A DNA stretch of 52,333 nt from an uncultured Hungatella sp. (lineage in GTDB: Bacteria > Bacillota > Clostridia > Lachnospirales > Lachnospiraceae). The stretch is from NCBI GenBank assembly GCA_910585645.1, contig CAJUFP010000022.1, positions 1 through 52,333 of the forward strand, read 5' to 3'. A program made the position numbers and the translations under genes. Below are positions 15,141 to 22,187 of this stretch, in pieces (within the stretch, counting starts at the first letter, position 1; every line of letters begins with the position of its first letter). Below the pieces are notes generated by a model. It saw only the letters and a program-made list of their open reading frames with translations. It had not been told where the DNA came from and searched no databases.

Positions 15141-17381
15141 CTACTCATTCTCCGAGATGTTGATGGTAAAGCTTTCGGATACGCCCTTGGACTCAATGCG
15201 GATATCGCACTGTCCCTCCGCGATGCTCTCAAGCTCCACCCGCTCCCCTTCCCGGATAATGGAATTGTCCCAGGTTCCAAACTTCATCCACTCGCTGATC
15301 TGGCCGCTGGGTTCAAAATAGGCGCGGATGTTGCGCTCGTCCTTATTGCGCAGCTGGGCAGCCATCATCCGCTCAATGTAGGTACGCCTGGTGGTCTGGA
15401 ATACGCTGCGGTACGTCCTGCGGTCCATGTGCATGCTTCTGGCGCTCATAACCGTGATGCCGCTTATAACCTTCCCGTCCAGGGTATAATTGTCCGAAGA
15501 AAAGACAAACCCGAACTTGCTCTGGTCAATCTCCTCTTTCACGTCATTGGTAAACCCGGAAATCTCCTTGGCAAATACAATGGGAAGCCGCAGGGCGTTC
15601 TCATCCTCCTCCAAGTCAAACCGGACTCCCGGAAAATCCGGGTACACTTTCTTTAAGTACGTCTTTAAAAAATTGGGGCACTGGCAGGCAGCCACCATGC
15701 CCGCCGCCGCGAACTCCGCCCCCACATACACGCCCTTCATCCAGAACTTCACGTCATTGTCCAGGCCCTTGGGGAACTCCACGGCCCCTGCCTCGTTGAT
15801 CCTGGCTCCCCTGGAAGTGACCACCCTGGACTTATCCTCCGGAACAATGGTCATGTTAGGGAAGCAGGCAATGGCGTACTCGTCGTAAGGATTGCCCGCG
15901 ATCTCCTCCGCCTTCTCCATATAGGGAGCGGCCCCGTCTGTGGCCATCCGGGAAAAGGTGCTTTCCTCCCCGGTCTCAAACCCGAAAAAGGTCTGTATCT
16001 TATATTTTTTAATGCCGTCCAAAAGGTTCTGCAGGGTGTCAATGGAGGAATAAAACACCATATCCTCGTCGTCATAATCCCCGGAATATCCCCATTTCTC
16101 CGCAAAGTCCACGGTCATATCCATGGAGTAGTCGTCCAGGGAAGTCTCCCGCTGCAGCTCAATCCTTGGCACAATGCCAAACCAGATGGTATCCGTGTAA
16201 TCCGTCTTGTTGTTCACCGTCTCCAGGTAGAGGCGAAGCTTATCCATGTTCTGGGATTCCACCAGCTCCTCAATGGGAAGGTTGGTCACCAGAAGGGAAG
16301 GCGCCATGCCTTTAATCTTGGGGGTGTAAGCGTCAAAGAAGGCCTTCACCCCTAAAATCCGCTCAAACACCGGCTTGGCAACCTTGATAAAATCTTTCTG
16401 CCAGGTATTGTACAGGGCGCTGTAGTTGTTAAACAGCTCCACCTTTTTCGTGGTCTCCATCACCGCCAGCTTGGAGGACATCTTGTTGGTAAAGGCGGAA
16501 ACCACCAGCTCCTGCATCAGGGAAGAAACCTTCTCAAGGCCGGTATTTGCCTCCTCCTCCCGGATGCCCACGACGCCCCGGCGCCGCTGCTCAATCATGT
16601 CGTACCGCTCTTCAATCTCAGATACCAAAAGGGCCGTGGCCTTGTCGTCCACCTCCAGAAGGGGGACTTCCTCGTCCGGCCGAAAGGCCAGGCTTTTCAT
16701 CTCCCCCTCCCCGTCAAAGTAGGGAAGAGCCGGAGCCGGGGTGCCGCCGTCCTTTCGCCCCGCCGCCTCGATGGCCACCAGATTTTCCCGGATGGTGCCG
16801 ATCATCAGGGCGATCTGGGTGGGGAATTCATTATAATAGCTCTCCGTCTCATTGATCTTCTTGGACAGCATCTTTAGGCGCTTTAACTTGGCCGGGGAAT
16901 CGCTTTCCAGCTTCATGCTCTCCTTTGCCAGATAGTTCACGTCCTTGTTGAGACGCTTCATATCCTTTAAGGTCTTCTGGGGAGAAAGCATCTCCAGCAT
17001 GGACTCATAGTTAAAGGTTACGTTGGGCTTGTTGGAGCTGCGCTTCTCGTCAATCAGCCGCATAAAGGTTTTCAGGAAATTATTGTTCTTGTTGATAACG
17101 ATCTCTTTCACGAACTGGGCCGGAATCCCCATGGGACGCTCCAGGGTGTAGACCATCCGCTTGGTGTCCGCGTCAAAATAGCTGTAGATGGTGGGCGCGA
17201 ATTTCTGTAAGAATTCGTCGAAGCTGTGTACCAGCAGATGGCTGTGGATCTCCTTGATCTTCTCATCCGTCAGGCTTTTGCCTGTGGGCTCGATTCCCGC
17301 CATGAGATTGATCAGATCGAACCGCTCCGGGTTGATGACGTCAAATAGGATCGTTCGGTTGGTTTGCTTGATAATCTTCAT
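15141..17381 (-). CDS. Sheath-like protein (single 746-aa subunit)
   Basis: This is the first gene of the operon; AGAGGGA precedes its ATG. The long N-terminal half (about 1-330) contains a lysine-rich helical section (about 125-185). The C-terminal third has a segment like the C-terminal domain of phage sheath/TssC proteins: 'TYRSVFQTTRRTYIERMMAAQ' followed by 'RAYFEPSGQISEWMKF', comparable with the 'vFEPN...lW' motif of sheath proteins, and a final beta strand pair. It is longer than TssC (about 490 aa) or phage sheaths, so it may merge TssB- and TssC-like parts. The assignment rests on this motif plus the adjacent Hcp-like, VgrG-like and PAAR-like genes; it is not proven. Confidence 0.65.
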   Translation of the reverse strand: MKIIKQTNRTILFDVINPERFDLINLMAGIEPTGKSLTDEKIKEIHSHLLVHSFDEFLQKFAPTIYSYFDADTKRMVYTLERPMGIPAQFVKEIVINKNNNFLKTFMRLIDEKRSSNKPNVTFNYESMLEMLSPQKTLKDMKRLNKDVNYLAKESMKLESDSPAKLKRLKMLSKKINETESYYNEFPTQIALMIGTIRENLVAIEAAGRKDGGTPAPALPYFDGEGEMKSLAFRPDEEVPLLEVDDKATALLVSEIEERYDMIEQRRRGVVGIREEEANTGLEKVSSLMQELVVSAFTNKMSSKLAVMETTKKVELFNNYSALYNTWQKDFIKVAKPVFERILGVKAFFDAYTPKIKGMAPSLLVTNLPIEELVESQNMDKLRLYLETVNNKTDYTDTIWFGIVPRIELQRETSLDDYSMDMTVDFAEKWGYSGDYDDEDMVFYSSIDTLQNLLDGIKKYKIQTFFGFETGEESTFSRMATDGAAPYMEKAEEIAGNPYDEYAIACFPNMTIVPEDKSRVVTSRGARINEAGAVEFPKGLDNDVKFWMKGVYVGAEFAAAGMVAACQCPNFLKTYLKKVYPDFPGVRFDLEEDENALRLPIVFAKEISGFTNDVKEEIDQSKFGFVFSSDNYTLDGKVISGITVMSARSMHMDRRTYRSVFQTTRRTYIERMMAAQLRNKDERNIRAYFEPSGQISEWMKFGTWDNSIIREGERVELESIAEGQCDIRIESKGVSESFTINISENE

Positions 17382-17480
17382 TTGTTTGTCCCTCTGGCTT
17401 TTTCATTGTGATAACCTAAAATAGAACGTGGTCTTGACAGGTTGCAAATTTCTTGTATTTTCGACATTTTTTATAAGGTT

Positions 17481-17509
17481 ATTTTACCATTGGCAGTATG
17501 GTCTGTCCA
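17481..17509 (-). promoter_or_regulatory. Sigma-A type promoter for the injection-system operon
   Basis: On the minus strand TGGACA and TAAAAT are separated by 17 bp, giving a leader of about 90 nt before the sheath-like gene. An overlapping TTGACA lies 9 bp further upstream. The 306-bp gap 17382-17687 otherwise holds this leader and the terminators of the gene upstream. Confidence 0.65.
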
Positions 17510-17630
17510 GTCTGTCAACAAATTAACAGGCTATCCACTTTAGGGTATGGGATTTTGCACAAAAAGTATGTTACAAACAAAAAAGACCCTGTATTTCAGT
17601 AGCTTTTGCCACAATGGCCTGTGGCAGGGC

Positions 17631-17665
17631 AAAGAAAAAGCCAGCTCTTTTCAGCTGACTTTTCT
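17631..17665. terminator. Rho-independent terminator downstream of the MBL-fold gene
   Basis: AAGAAAAAGCCAGCT pairs with AGCTGACTTTTCTT around a short loop, with T-runs on the minus strand side. It follows the stop of the metallo-beta-lactamase-fold gene and should close the sugar-transport operon before the injection-system promoter. A second small hairpin (TGCCACA/TGTGGCA, 17606-17625) lies next to it. Confidence 0.75.
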
Positions 17666-17687
17666 TAAAATTCTGTGGGGGATCCCA

Positions 17688-18515
17688 TTAAAATTCCACA
17701 GTCATCCCGTCGTAGGCGGTGAGAAATCCGTACTCTCCCGCCCTCTTCTCCATCTCTTCATGGAGCCATCCCCCGTTGTGGGAGAAATGGGTGACCACAA
17801 ACTTCGTATGCGCATCCGCGCAGCCCATGTCCTTTAGCCTGTTTGCCACATCCACATTGTTGGGCAGGCCCATGTGGTTTGTCTCCAGCTTTTCCTTCTG
17901 CATGGTGCAGTCCATGCTCACCAGGTCAAACCGGTATTCCCGGATAAAATCCCAGGTTTCCTCCGGCAGATACCCGGTGTCGTTTCCGTAAAACAGGGTC
18001 CGGCCATCCTTTCGGATCACGTAGAGAAAGCAGTTTTCCCTGGGGTTGTGGGATGCTTTTAAGGGAATGAACTCATAGCCTTCTGCGTGGTACGTCTCAA
18101 ATTCCCTGATCTCATGATAGTTGATCCGCGCTTTGTTGGGCGAGTATTCCAGGGCGTCTTTTACCACCCGGTCCAGCTGCGCGCCTACGGCGTCGTTGCC
18201 GTAGATCTCCAGAACTCCTCTCATGTCCACGGCAAATCCCTCCCGCCGCATCATCAGCTCCTCCGGGTACCAGTGGTCCTGGTGGGAGTGGGTCACAAGC
18301 AGGGTCCCAATGGACGGCATGTCCAGCCCGAACCGCAGCATGTGGCTGTAGGTATCCTGGGGCAGGTCTATAAGGATCCGGTCGTCGATCACAGCCTGGG
18401 AGCGGGTTCGGATATCCTTTCCCCCTCTCCTAAGGGCCTCCCTGCACACGGCGCATCGGCAGAAGATCCCCGGCCACCCTTCCGCCGCCGCGGTTCCCAA
18501 ATATTGTATCTTCAT
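17688..18515 (-). CDS. PhnP-like metallo-beta-lactamase-fold phosphodiesterase
   Basis: The 275-aa protein carries the MBL metal motif 'THSHQDHW' (near residues 75-82), later ligands in 'SHNPRENC', 'YGNDTGYL' and 'SMDCTM', and 'FVVTHFSHNGG' near the end. The N-terminal Cys pair in 'FCRCAVCREAL' matches the structural zinc site of PhnP and its relatives. PhnP enzymes hydrolyse cyclic phosphodiesters of sugars; the substrate here is unknown. It is the last gene of the alpha-galactoside-type ABC operon, 93 bp after the permease gene, which suggests a sugar-phosphate link. Confidence 0.82.
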   Translation of the reverse strand: MKIQYLGTAAAEGWPGIFCRCAVCREALRRGGKDIRTRSQAVIDDRILIDLPQDTYSHMLRFGLDMPSIGTLLVTHSHQDHWYPEELMMRREGFAVDMRGVLEIYGNDAVGAQLDRVVKDALEYSPNKARINYHEIREFETYHAEGYEFIPLKASHNPRENCFLYVIRKDGRTLFYGNDTGYLPEETWDFIREYRFDLVSMDCTMQKEKLETNHMGLPNNVDVANRLKDMGCADAHTKFVVTHFSHNGGWLHEEMEKRAGEYGFLTAYDGMTVEF

Positions 18516-18555
18516 CTTTTATCTCCTTTTGGCTGCCTTGGCAGCACTTGAAATC

Positions 18556-18590
18556 CGGCGGCAGAGCTCCTTTTGAAAGGTCTGCCGCCG
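18556..18590. repeat. GC-rich hairpin between permease and MBL genes
   Basis: CGGCGGCAGA (18556-18565) and TCTGCCGCCG (18581-18590) form a perfect 10-bp stem with a 15-nt loop. There is no following U-tract on the minus strand, so it is more likely an mRNA-stabilising or processing hairpin that lowers expression of the MBL gene than a true terminator. Confidence 0.7.
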
Positions 18591-18608
18591 CAGGTAAGCT
18601 GGTGCTTG

Positions 18609-19445
18609 TCAGCTCTTCACCGCCCCGCTTGTCAGGCCGCCGATGATGGACTTCTGCATGAAACAGTAGAAAATCAGAAGGGGCAGCATGGAGGCCACAA
18701 AGGTGGCAAAAGTCAGGCTGTAGTTAATGGAGTATTCTGTGGAGAAATTGTACTGGAACAAGGTCAGGGTCCAGTCTTTCCACCCACGGTTCAGGGTGAT
18801 GAGGGGAAGCATAAAGTCGTTCCACATCCAAAGACCCTGCTTGATGAGCACGGTTGCCAGCATGGGCTTTAACAGGGGGAAGACCACGGAGCGGTAGGTG
18901 CGCATGGTGCTGGCTCCGTCGATCCAGGCGGCCTCCTCCATATCCGGAGGGATGGCCCCCATGTACCCCACAAACAGGAACACGCTCTCACAGGTGGAGC
19001 TGGAGATACACAGGATGCCAAGGCCTGTGGGGTTCATCATGTTCAGGGAGCTTAGAAGCTTTACCAGAGGCATCATCTTCACCTGGAAGGGGATAAAGAT
19101 GCCAAGGAGCAGGAAATAGTACACCAGCCGGTACGCCTTGCTCACCGGCATCTTCCTGGCCACCGCGTAGCTCATGGCGGGCATGATGATAATATTGCCC
19201 ACCAGCACAATGGCCGTGATGTAGACCGTGTTTAAAAAGGACCGCCAATACCGCTCGCTGGACAAAACTTCTTTAAAGCTGTCCAGATACATGGGGATCG
19301 GCAGGGTGAAAAAGCTTTTGGAGCTTTGGGCGTCTGACTTTAAGGCTGTCACAAAGGTGACATACAGTGGGAATATGATCAACAGGATTCCCAAAAGCAA
19401 AATAAGATACGTAAGCGCATTGTGCTGTTTTCTTCCTTCTACCAT
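18609..19445 (-). CDS. Carbohydrate ABC transporter permease (MalG/LacG type)
   Basis: The 278-aa protein has six predicted membrane helices and the inner-membrane EAA loop 'EEAAWIDGASTMRTYRSVVFPLLKPML', which contacts the ATPase. It is the second permease of a CUT1-type sugar importer. The start is the ATG at 19445, 4 bp after the first permease gene. No ATPase is encoded here; such importers in Clostridia usually share a MsmK-type ATPase encoded elsewhere. Confidence 0.92.
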   Translation of the reverse strand: MVEGRKQHNALTYLILLLGILLIIFPLYVTFVTALKSDAQSSKSFFTLPIPMYLDSFKEVLSSERYWRSFLNTVYITAIVLVGNIIIMPAMSYAVARKMPVSKAYRLVYYFLLLGIFIPFQVKMMPLVKLLSSLNMMNPTGLGILCISSSTCESVFLFVGYMGAIPPDMEEAAWIDGASTMRTYRSVVFPLLKPMLATVLIKQGLWMWNDFMLPLITLNRGWKDWTLTLFQYNFSTEYSINYSLTFATFVASMLPLLIFYCFMQKSIIGGLTSGAVKS

Positions 19446-19449
19446 ACCG

Positions 19450-20319
19450 TTACACCGCCTTTTTCTTGTCTGTGAAATAAATCTGCCCGGCGGATATTGC
19501 CGCGACGATGATTCCCATGACGATGGCCTCCGCAATACTGAAGGCATACTTATTCTGGGTAAAGCCATGTTTGTAGATCAGCATGGCCACGCTTCGGGTG
19601 GCGCTTCCGGGTCCCCCGTCGGTCATTGCCTTGATGTAGTCAAAGACCATGAGCCCGCTTTTTAAGGTGAGCACGAACACCACGCTGACCACGGGAAGAA
19701 TAAAGGGCAGGGTGATGTAGCGGAAGATATCCCAGGAGGACGCCCCGTCCAGGGCCGCTCCGTCGTACAGATCCGTGGGCACGCTCTGAAGCCCTGCCAA
19801 AAACAGAAGGGTGGGAATACACAGCCCCTGCCACAGATTGACAAACAGGATGGTCCACATGGCCAGGTTCTTGTCCGCAAGAGGGTTCTGGCTCAAAGCC
19901 CGGATGTGAAGCGCGTTGCCGATGATCGGTATCATGTAGTAGCAGATCTTGTTAAAGATAAGTCCAACGGTCAGGGAACTTAAGACCGCAGGCACGAAAT
20001 AGATGGTCCTGAAAAAGCCCCGCCCTTTGATCTTCCTGTTGAGGAGCATGGCAATGACAATGCCCAGGACAATGGTAAACACGATCAACAGAGCCGTGTA
20101 CTTCAGGGTGAAGAACAGAGAATCCAGAAACTGGCTGGTATGAAAGATCTTCACATAGTTTCCAAGGCCGATGAAATCGTAGGTCTTGCTGATGCCGTCC
20201 CAGTCTGTCACGCTGTAGTAGATTCCCATTAAGACCGGAACGATAAAAAAGAAGCTGTAAAGCAAAAATCCAGGGACAGTGAACAGAAAAAAGGTTCTGT
20301 TCTTGCTCTTGTCTCCCAT
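19450..20319 (-). CDS. Carbohydrate ABC transporter permease (MalF/LacF type)
   Basis: The 289-aa membrane protein begins 'MGDKSKNRTFFLF' with AGGAGG nine bases upstream. It has about six transmembrane segments and an EAA motif ('DGAALDGASSWDIFRYITLPFILPV'). It forms a permease pair with the downstream gene, and its binding protein is encoded immediately upstream. Opposite the GH36 gene, the likely substrate is an alpha-galactoside such as melibiose or raffinose. Confidence 0.92.
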   Translation of the reverse strand: MGDKSKNRTFFLFTVPGFLLYSFFFIVPVLMGIYYSVTDWDGISKTYDFIGLGNYVKIFHTSQFLDSLFFTLKYTALLIVFTIVLGIVIAMLLNRKIKGRGFFRTIYFVPAVLSSLTVGLIFNKICYYMIPIIGNALHIRALSQNPLADKNLAMWTILFVNLWQGLCIPTLLFLAGLQSVPTDLYDGAALDGASSWDIFRYITLPFILPVVSVVFVLTLKSGLMVFDYIKAMTDGGPGSATRSVAMLIYKHGFTQNKYAFSIAEAIVMGIIVAAISAGQIYFTDKKKAV

Positions 20320-20383
20320 TAGGACAACCCTCCTTCTCAAAAAAGGCGGAGAACCGCCCCGCGGCCCTCCGCCCATAAAGCGT

Positions 20384-21712
20384 TTATTCGTTATCTCCGT
20401 AGATAGTCTCAATAGCCTCCTGGCAGGATTCAAAGAAGGACTCTCTGTCCCCTCCGCCCAGGAAAGTCTGGCAGCCGTCCCGGATCTCCTCTCTAAGACC
20501 GTTGGGCCAGAAGTTTACGGCGGTCAAAAAGATGTTGCCCTCATCCACGGCCGTCTTCATGTTGATATGCTCGGGGATGTTGTACTCCACGCCCTCAATG
20601 GTGCTCACATTGCCGTCTACGTCGCAGTACATCTGGGCGATATCCTGTCTTGTCATGAACTCCAAAAACTTAAGGCCCATCTCCTTGTTGGCGCAGGTGG
20701 AGGAAATGCTGAAGGAGGTGTCGATGTTAACGGGAACCTTGGTGGTCTCTCCTCTGGGGTGAGGGAAGGCGATAAGCTTCACCTTGGCGTCAGGATTGTT
20801 TTTCTGGACTGTGGACAGCATCCAGGTTCCGCTGAGCATAAAGCCCGCGCTGCCGTTGCTGAATTCCGCTGCCGCGATGTCGTAGTCCATGCCCATATGA
20901 TCGTCTGTGGTGTACGAAAGCAGCTGCTCATTGTAATCGCACCAGGTCTGTAAGGTGGGGGAATCCTTTGCCTCCATCTCCCCGTCGGCTACTTTCTTGA
21001 ACTCGGAGTAGGTGTCATTGTTTATGATGCCCACGGTTCGCTCAAATCTCTGGGCCACATTGCCCACGTCCTTGTCAGGAAGGAGGAAACCGGTAACGCC
21101 GTTGGCTTTCAGGGTCTCGCAGTCCGCAATAAGCTCCTCCCAGGTGGCGGGCGTGTCGGTGATGCCGTTGGCGTTTAATACGTCCATGTTGGCGTAGATG
21201 CCGTAGGTGCTAAGAGACATGGGGACCGCGTAGTAGCTGCCGTCGCAGTCTGACATCTTCATGGTCTCCCCGTTTACCTTGCTCAAAAATGGCTGGTCCG
21301 TGATCTCCTCAAAGTAGCCTTCCCGGAACATGTTTTTATAGAAGTCCTCCGCCGGGAAGGTGTTCATAATGTCAGGCAGCTTGTTGCTGGCCGCCCTGGT
21401 CTGGACTACGGTGCGGCCGTCGTCAGAGCTGACCACCTCGATGTTTACGCCGGGATTCTCCTCACAGAATTTGGCTGATATCTCCTCCATCACATCCACA
21501 ACCTCCGGCTTGGAGATAAACAGCTCCAGCTCAATCCCGCCGCTGCCGCTTCCTCCCTCATCTGCCTTGTCCCCGGCTGCCTGGGTCTGGGCATTGCCTG
21601 TGTTGCCGGCGTCGCCTCCCTGGGAGTTTGCCTCATTGCCGCCGCAGGCCCCGAGAATGCTTCCTGCCGCAAGGAGCGCCGCCATGGTGATGCTTAAGTT
21701 TCTTGATCTCAT
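20384..21712 (-). CDS. Sugar ABC transporter substrate-binding lipoprotein
   Basis: The 442-aa precursor has a lipoprotein signal with a 'LGAC' lipobox (Cys near residue 23), then a low-complexity Gly/Asn/Ser linker and a type 1 extracellular binding-protein body. AAGGAAGG precedes the ATG at 21712. It is the first gene of the operon, with its own promoter at 21895-21923, and it is divergent from the alpha-galactosidase gene, which suggests binding of alpha-galacto-oligosaccharides. Confidence 0.92.
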   Translation of the reverse strand: MRSRNLSITMAALLAAGSILGACGGNEANSQGGDAGNTGNAQTQAAGDKADEGGSGSGGIELELFISKPEVVDVMEEISAKFCEENPGVNIEVVSSDDGRTVVQTRAASNKLPDIMNTFPAEDFYKNMFREGYFEEITDQPFLSKVNGETMKMSDCDGSYYAVPMSLSTYGIYANMDVLNANGITDTPATWEELIADCETLKANGVTGFLLPDKDVGNVAQRFERTVGIINNDTYSEFKKVADGEMEAKDSPTLQTWCDYNEQLLSYTTDDHMGMDYDIAAAEFSNGSAGFMLSGTWMLSTVQKNNPDAKVKLIAFPHPRGETTKVPVNIDTSFSISSTCANKEMGLKFLEFMTRQDIAQMYCDVDGNVSTIEGVEYNIPEHINMKTAVDEGNIFLTAVNFWPNGLREEIRDGCQTFLGGGDRESFFESCQEAIETIYGDNE

Positions 21713-21894
21713 CTGTTTTTCCTTCCTTTCTCTTGGTGTGGGCATTTAAGACCTGCCCATAGGGTCTAAACGGTTCCTATTTTTTGTATCTCCGGGTTGC
21801 GGCAGCGGAAATTTTTGGGGGAGTGTCCGCATGTCCGCAACGCCTGTCTGCCCTTCTTGGCGGAACAAAAGTATACACGATTTAGGACATATCG

Positions 21895-21923
21895 ATTATA
21901 CACTTTATATCAAAAAATATCAA
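21895..21923 (-). promoter_or_regulatory. Promoter of the binding-protein/permease operon
   Basis: On the minus strand TTGATA and a perfect TATAAT are separated by 17 bp, giving a leader of about 175 nt. It lies in the 475-bp divergent intergenic region (21713-22187). No known riboswitch was recognised in the leader. Confidence 0.75.
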
Positions 21924-21977
21924 TAGAAAAGAAAAAATTATTTAAATTTGACAGACGATTTTTTAAACTCCCCATAT

Positions 21978-22006
21978 ATGACCGGTATGTATTAGGTATA
22001 TATAAC
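21978..22006 (+). promoter_or_regulatory. Possible promoter of the alpha-galactosidase gene
   Basis: ATGACC and TATAAC are spaced by 17 bp on the plus strand, leaving a leader of about 180 nt. A TTGACA at 21948 lacks a well-spaced partner. Between here and the gene lies a hairpin (ACGCC 22034-22038 / GGCGT 22058-22062) whose loop contains TGTGTGCTGT. The call is tentative. Confidence 0.35.
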
Positions 22007-22187
22007 AAATTTGGGCCTGGGCCCTTTTCAGAGACGCCCCATCGTTTGTGTGCTGTAGGCGTACATGCCAATATTCTTTTCATTTTTCCTGGTTTATGGT
22101 TCATTAGGATAGGGAAATTCCCGCCAAAATATGGTAAACTGCTGTATGTCAATCACTATTAACGTGTATACAAAAGGAGCGCGCTAT

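Noticed and set aside
158..17381. Prophage or R-type tailocin
   Set aside because: No holin, endolysin, capsid, terminase, tail-fibre or tape-measure gene was seen, while FHA/PP2C/Hsp70-like genes are present.
158..17381. Canonical T6SS assignment with tss gene names
   Set aside because: The membrane complex and ClpV are absent and several core proteins are unrecognised, so tss symbols would overstate the evidence.
21713..22187. Catabolite-responsive (cre) operators in the divergent sugar regions, including 31717-32135
   Set aside because: No sequence close to the cre consensus was found in either region.
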